This document shows, in pieces, positions 5,835-8,169 of a stretch of DNA of 8,169 bases. This DNA comes from an uncultured Acidobacteriota bacterium (GTDB lineage: Bacteria > Acidobacteriota > JAAYUB01). The position numbers were made by a program, and so were the translations under genes. The stretch covers positions 1 to 8,169 of the forward strand of contig CALAMB010000093.1 of assembly GCA_937925645.1 (NCBI GenBank), read 5' to 3'. The notes under the pieces were generated by a model, which was given only the letters and a program-made list of their open reading frames with translations, was not told where the DNA came from and ran no database searches. Position 1 is the first letter of the stretch. Each line of letters starts with the position of its first letter.

Positions 5835-5839
5835 GGAGG
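5835..5839 (+). promoter_or_regulatory. Ribosome binding site that fixes the rpsP TTG start
   Basis: GGAGG lies 6 bases before TTG 5846. Starting there gives the standard S16 N-terminus ([11 protein letters not shown]). The earlier in-frame TTG at 5828 would place this ribosome site inside the gene and add six residues not typical of S16. Confidence 0.8.
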
Positions 5840-5845
5840 CGAACG

Positions 5846-6106
5846 TTGCTCACAATCAGGTTAACCCGCAAAGGCTCCAATAAGCGTCCCGATTACCGCG
5901 TGGTGGTGACTGAAAAATCGGCCCCCCGTGACGGGCGGTTTCTGGAAATTGTCGGGCATTATCATCCGAAATGCAATCCGGCCCAGGTCACTCTGAAAAT
6001 GGACCGGATTCAATACTGGCTCAGCAAAGGGGCTCAGCCCTCCGATACAGTCCGTCGACTGATCGACAATGCGGCAGCCTCCCAACCCACGGAAACGTCG
6101 TCATAA
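5846..6106 (+). CDS. rpsP: 30S ribosomal protein S16
   Basis: S16 binds 16S rRNA early in 30S assembly. The 86-residue product carries the family signature: TIRLTRKG (3-10), KRPDYRVVV (13-21), [14 protein letters not shown] (28-41) and [13 protein letters not shown] near residue 60. Length is normal for the family. The start codon is TTG, supported by GGAGG at 5835-5839 and by alignment with S16 N-termini. It opens the conserved cluster rpsP-khpA-rimM-trmD-rplS; 53 bases separate it from khpA. Codon choice is visibly less GC-rich than in pyrD or trmD. Confidence 0.97.
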   Translation: MLTIRLTRKGSNKRPDYRVVVTEKSAPRDGRFLEIVGHYHPKCNPAQVTLKMDRIQYWLSKGAQPSDTVRRLIDNAAASQPTETSS

Positions 6107-6159
6107 CGCCCTTTTACCGCTTGTAGTACCGGAACTCGCTCGAATTACAGGAGGAGCGC

Positions 6160-6390
6160 ATGAAAGAGTTACTCGAAATGATCGCGAAGGTGCTCGTCGA
6201 CAACCCGGAACAAGTCCAGGTCACTGAAGTGGAAGGAGAACAGACGACGGTATTGGAACTGCGCGTGGCCCAAGTCGATTTGGGCAAGGTCATCGGAAAG
6301 CAGGGTCGGACGGCGCGCGCCATCCGCACCATCCTGGGCGCGGCCGGCATGAAGATGCACAAGCGGTTCGTGCTGGAGATTCTGGAATAA
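6160..6390 (+). CDS. khpA: KH-domain RNA-binding protein KhpA (YlqC family)
   Basis: A 76-residue single KH domain. The RNA-binding GxxG loop is seen as [12 protein letters not shown] (44-55), with Gly46 and Gly49, followed by the expected helix and closing strand (RFVLEIL). In bacteria where it has been studied, KhpA pairs with KhpB/EloR and binds many RNAs, affecting cell division and elongation; its place between rpsP and rimM is conserved across many phyla. The ribosome site AGGAGG (6149-6154) lies 5 bases before the ATG. Only 6 bases separate its stop from the rimM start codon. Confidence 0.95.
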   Translation: MKELLEMIAKVLVDNPEQVQVTEVEGEQTTVLELRVAQVDLGKVIGKQGRTARAIRTILGAAGMKMHKRFVLEILE

Positions 6391-6396
6391 ACGCAG

Positions 6397-6924
6397 TTGG
6401 CCACGCCTGAACATCTGGTCATTGTCGGTACCATTGTCAAACCGCACGGGATCAGAGGGGAGCTCGTTGTGGAACCCCTCAGCGACTCTCCCGAAATATT
6501 CAGTCAGGGTCGAACCCTGAGGCTCTTTCAAGCGGCGACCGGCTGGCGGCGCCTGCAAGTGGAACGATCACGGCCGCATCAGGGCCGCGTGCTCCTGACG
6601 CTGGCCGGCGTGACCAGCCGAACCGAAGCGGAACAGCTTCGGAATGCGGATCTTTACATGGAATCCTCATCGCTCCCGTCTCTGGAACCGGGCGAGTTTT
6701 ATCACTACCAGATTCTGGATTGCGCGGTCGTGGACGCTTCCGGGCGGCGAGTGGGACGCGTGCGGGCCATTCAGGAGTCCGCCGGCGCGCCGATGATCGA
6801 GATCGACACCGGCCGCGCCACGTTCCTCCTGCCCTTCGTCGAGGCATACGTTCAATCGACCGATTTGGCGCGGGCGGAGATTGTCATCCGGGACTATGAG
6901 GATCTGCAGGACCTCGAATCGTGA
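6397..6924 (+). CDS. rimM: Ribosome maturation factor RimM
   Basis: RimM binds S19 and the 30S head and helps late 16S rRNA maturation. The 175-residue protein shows the N-terminal barrel motif VGTIVKPHGIRGELVV (10-25) and the C-terminal PRC-barrel with EFYHYQILDCAVVD (100-113) and LLPFVEAYV (144-152). The start is TTG, 6 bases after the khpA stop. There is no good ribosome site, only GGA at 6384-6386, so translation probably depends on re-initiation after khpA. No ATG or GTG precedes the conserved VGTIVKPHG motif in this frame, which leaves TTG as the best start. The stop overlaps the trmD ATG by one base (TGATG). Confidence 0.95.
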   Translation: MATPEHLVIVGTIVKPHGIRGELVVEPLSDSPEIFSQGRTLRLFQAATGWRRLQVERSRPHQGRVLLTLAGVTSRTEAEQLRNADLYMESSSLPSLEPGEFYHYQILDCAVVDASGRRVGRVRAIQESAGAPMIEIDTGRATFLLPFVEAYVQSTDLARAEIVIRDYEDLQDLES

Positions 6925-7634
6925 TGCGGATCGACATCATCACCATTTTCCCGGAGTTGTTTGCGTCGGTCTTTGATTTCGGCATGATCCAGAAGGCCCG
7001 GAAAACCGGCTTGCTCGAACTGGCCTGCTGGGACCTGCGGCAGTTCACCACGGACAAGCACCGCACGGTGGACGACCGGCCGTTCGGCGGGGGTGAAGGC
7101 ATGGTGCTCAAGCCCGAGCCCCTGGCGGCCGCCATTCGCCGGGTGTGCGCCGATCGGCCTGACGCGCGGGTGATCTACCTCACGCCGCAAGGCGCCCCCC
7201 TGGACCAGGAGCGGGTGCGCGGACTGGCCGTCCGGGATCACCTGGTGCTGATCTGCGGCCGCTACGAGGGAATCGACCAGCGCGTGATCGACCGGTTCGT
7301 CCACGAGGAAATTTCGGTGGGCGATTTCGTGCTCAGCGGCGGCGAGATTCCCGCGATGGTTCTGGTGGACGCGGTGACGCGGCTCCTGCCCGGCGTGGTG
7401 GGCCACCCGGATTCAACGCGGAACGAATCCTTCGAGGCGGAGGGCCTCGATTGTCCCGTGTACACGCGGCCCGAGGTGTTTGAAGGCCGGCGGGTGCCGG
7501 AAGTGCTCATGTCCGGCAACCACGCCCTGATCCGGCGGTGGCGCGACAGCCAGCGCCGGGAGCGGACGCGGCAGCGGCGGCCGGACCTGTTGAACAGGAA
7601 ACATATAACCAATGAGGTGAACGATAATGAATAA
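6924..7634 (+). CDS. trmD: tRNA (guanine37-N1)-methyltransferase
   Basis: It transfers a methyl group from SAM to G37 of tRNAs read with a G at position 36, preventing +1 frameshifts; the enzyme is a SPOUT-fold dimer with a trefoil knot. The 236-residue protein shows [18 protein letters not shown] (50-67), YLTPQG (85-90), [10 protein letters not shown] (111-120), [11 protein letters not shown] (131-141) and [10 protein letters not shown] (191-200). Arg153 matches the catalytic Arg154 of Haemophilus TrmD. At the catalytic Asp169 position this protein has Glu168 (NESF instead of DSF), a conservative but notable change. The ATG at 6924 overlaps the rimM stop by one base; a GTG at 6921 would add one residue. 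The last eight bases overlap the start of rplS. Confidence 0.97.
   Translation: MRIDIITIFPELFASVFDFGMIQKARKTGLLELACWDLRQFTTDKHRTVDDRPFGGGEGMVLKPEPLAAAIRRVCADRPDARVIYLTPQGAPLDQERVRGLAVRDHLVLICGRYEGIDQRVIDRFVHEEISVGDFVLSGGEIPAMVLVDAVTRLLPGVVGHPDSTRNESFEAEGLDCPVYTRPEVFEGRRVPEVLMSGNHALIRRWRDSQRRERTRQRRPDLLNRKHITNEVNDNE
7614..7620 (+). promoter_or_regulatory. Ribosome binding site of rplS inside the end of trmD
   Basis: GAGGTGA lies 6 bases before the rplS ATG at 7627 and within the last trmD codons. It implies that ribosomes finishing trmD pass directly over the rplS start. Confidence 0.8.
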
Positions 7635-7968
7635 GCTCGACATCATCGAGAAAGAGTATCTGAAAACCGACGTGCCGGCCATCCGCATCGGCGACACGGT
7701 GCGGGTGCACGTGCGGATCGTCGAAGGCGACAAGGTACGCATCCAGCTCTTCGAGGGCGTGGTGATCGCCCGCAAGCACGGCGGGGTCCGCGAAACCCTG
7801 ACGGTGCGCAAGACCTCGTTCGGCTACGGCGTGGAGCGGGTGTTCCCGCTGCATTCGCCGGTGGTCGATAAAATCGAGGTGGTCCGTTCCGGCAAGGTCC
7901 GCCGGGCCAAGCTGTACTTCCTGCGCAAACTCAGCGGCAAGGCGGCCCGGCTCCGGGAAGACCGGTAA
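7627..7968 (+). CDS. rplS: 50S ribosomal protein L19
   Basis: L19 sits at the 30S-50S interface of the large subunit. The 113-residue protein has the family signature in order: [13 protein letters not shown] (19-31), [15 protein letters not shown] (33-47), [20 protein letters not shown] (59-78), then [10 protein letters not shown] and GKAARLRE at the C-terminus. Length is normal. The ATG overlaps the end of trmD by 8 bases (7627-7634), with its own good ribosome site, so production is coupled to trmD yet can be raised independently. A strong terminator lies 27 bases after the stop and ends the cluster. Confidence 0.98.
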   Translation: MNKLDIIEKEYLKTDVPAIRIGDTVRVHVRIVEGDKVRIQLFEGVVIARKHGGVRETLTVRKTSFGYGVERVFPLHSPVVDKIEVVRSGKVRRAKLYFLRKLSGKAARLREDR

Positions 7969-7995
7969 GCCGGCGGCTGGCGCTCCCGACGATTC

Positions 7996-8020
7996 AACCC
8001 GGCCCGGCCGGGTTTTTTTT
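7996..8020 (+). terminator. Intrinsic terminator of the rpsP-rplS operon
   Basis: AACCCGGC (7996-8003) and GCCGGGTT (8007-8014) form a perfect 8-bp stem with a 3-base loop, followed by a run of T to 8020. It is a textbook Rho-independent terminator. The stem core is the same sequence as in the hairpin at 5301-5330. Confidence 0.93.
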
Positions 8021-8040
8021 ATTCTTGTTTTGAGTGATAT

Positions 8041-8049
8041 TGCTATAAT
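8041..8049 (+). promoter_or_regulatory. Extended -10 promoter of rnhB
   Basis: TGCTATAAT contains a perfect TATAAT (8044-8049) and the TG of an extended -10 element. No clear -35 is present at the right distance; the position would fall in the T-rich tail of the terminator. The predicted start near 8056 lies about 3 bases before the likely rnhB ATG. Confidence 0.6.
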
Positions 8050-8058
8050 GTATTTGTA

Positions 8059-8169
8059 ATGGTTGAAAGGGTGCAACGGGCGCTATTTGATAAAAACTGG
8101 CGTTTTCCCGTGGAAAAGGAATTCGACTGGAGTCGAACCCGGCTCATCGCAGGGGTGGATGAGGTGGGA
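8059..8169 (+). CDS. rnhB: Ribonuclease HII, N-terminal part (cut off by window edge)
   Basis: RNase HII cuts the RNA strand of RNA-DNA hybrids and removes single ribonucleotides from DNA. Only 37 codons lie in the window, ending in LIAGVDEVG, the start of the family's first active-site motif (GVDEVGRG), where the Asp is a metal-binding catalytic residue. rnhB directly after rplS is a common bacterial order, which supports the call. The start is less sure: ATG 8059 has no ribosome site and lies just after the predicted transcription start, consistent with a leaderless mRNA. In-frame GTGs at 8071 and 8110 are alternatives, also without a good site. Confidence 0.85.
   Translation, partial: MVERVQRALFDKNWRFPVEKEFDWSRTRLIAGVDEVG

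Noticed and set aside
5828..5845. Longer rpsP starting at TTG 5828
   Set aside because: It would place GGAGG inside the gene and add residues not seen at S16 N-termini.

Overview
The window is about 8.2 kb of GC-rich bacterial chromosome, mostly housekeeping genes. The GC content, class 1B (PyrDB-type) dihydroorotate dehydrogenase, ExbB-ExbD-ExbD-TPR cassette and ribosomal cluster order rpsP-khpA-rimM-trmD-rplS-rnhB fit an Acidobacteriota-like or deltaproteobacterial-type Gram-negative. That taxonomic reading is inference with modest confidence. No mobile element, CRISPR array, tRNA or rRNA was seen.

Left part (1-2449): a 3'-truncated gene on the minus strand (1-584) encodes a permease of the SO_0444/YraQ (DUF318) type with a cysteine-rich loop, probably a metal exporter. 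It diverges from pyrD and pyrF, which form a tight two-gene pyrimidine operon with a plausible sigma70 promoter about 50 bases upstream of pyrD. The pyrD coding region begins at 769; the open frame further upstream is only the antisense of the permease gene.

Middle part (2450-5303): a near-consensus promoter (TTGACA, 17-base spacer, TATCAT) and a leader of about 168 nt with several hairpins precede four genes. These are an ExbB/TolQ-type proton channel protein, two different ExbD/TolR-type proteins, and an exported TPR protein. Together they look like a proton-motive-force-driven envelope module. No TonB, receptor or Pal gene lies in the window, so the load on the motor is unknown. A hairpin that includes the TPR stop codon ends this block. 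Read on the opposite strand, the same hairpin is followed by a T-tract and serves as terminator for the convergent STAS gene.

Right part (5340-8169): a single-gene minus-strand unit encodes a SpoIIAA/RsbV-like STAS protein, with its own promoter and terminator. Divergent from it is the translation cluster: rpsP (S16, TTG start), khpA (KH RNA-binding protein), rimM (30S maturation), trmD (tRNA m1G37 methyltransferase) and rplS (L19), closed by a strong intrinsic terminator. The first codons of rnhB (RNase HII) follow, behind a perfect extended -10 element placed so close to the ATG that the mRNA may be leaderless.

Nothing here is a convincing new system. The points most worth a second look are the duplicated-ExbD/TPR module with its structured leader, the shared convergent terminator, a Glu at the catalytic Asp position of TrmD, and the putative leaderless rnhB start.
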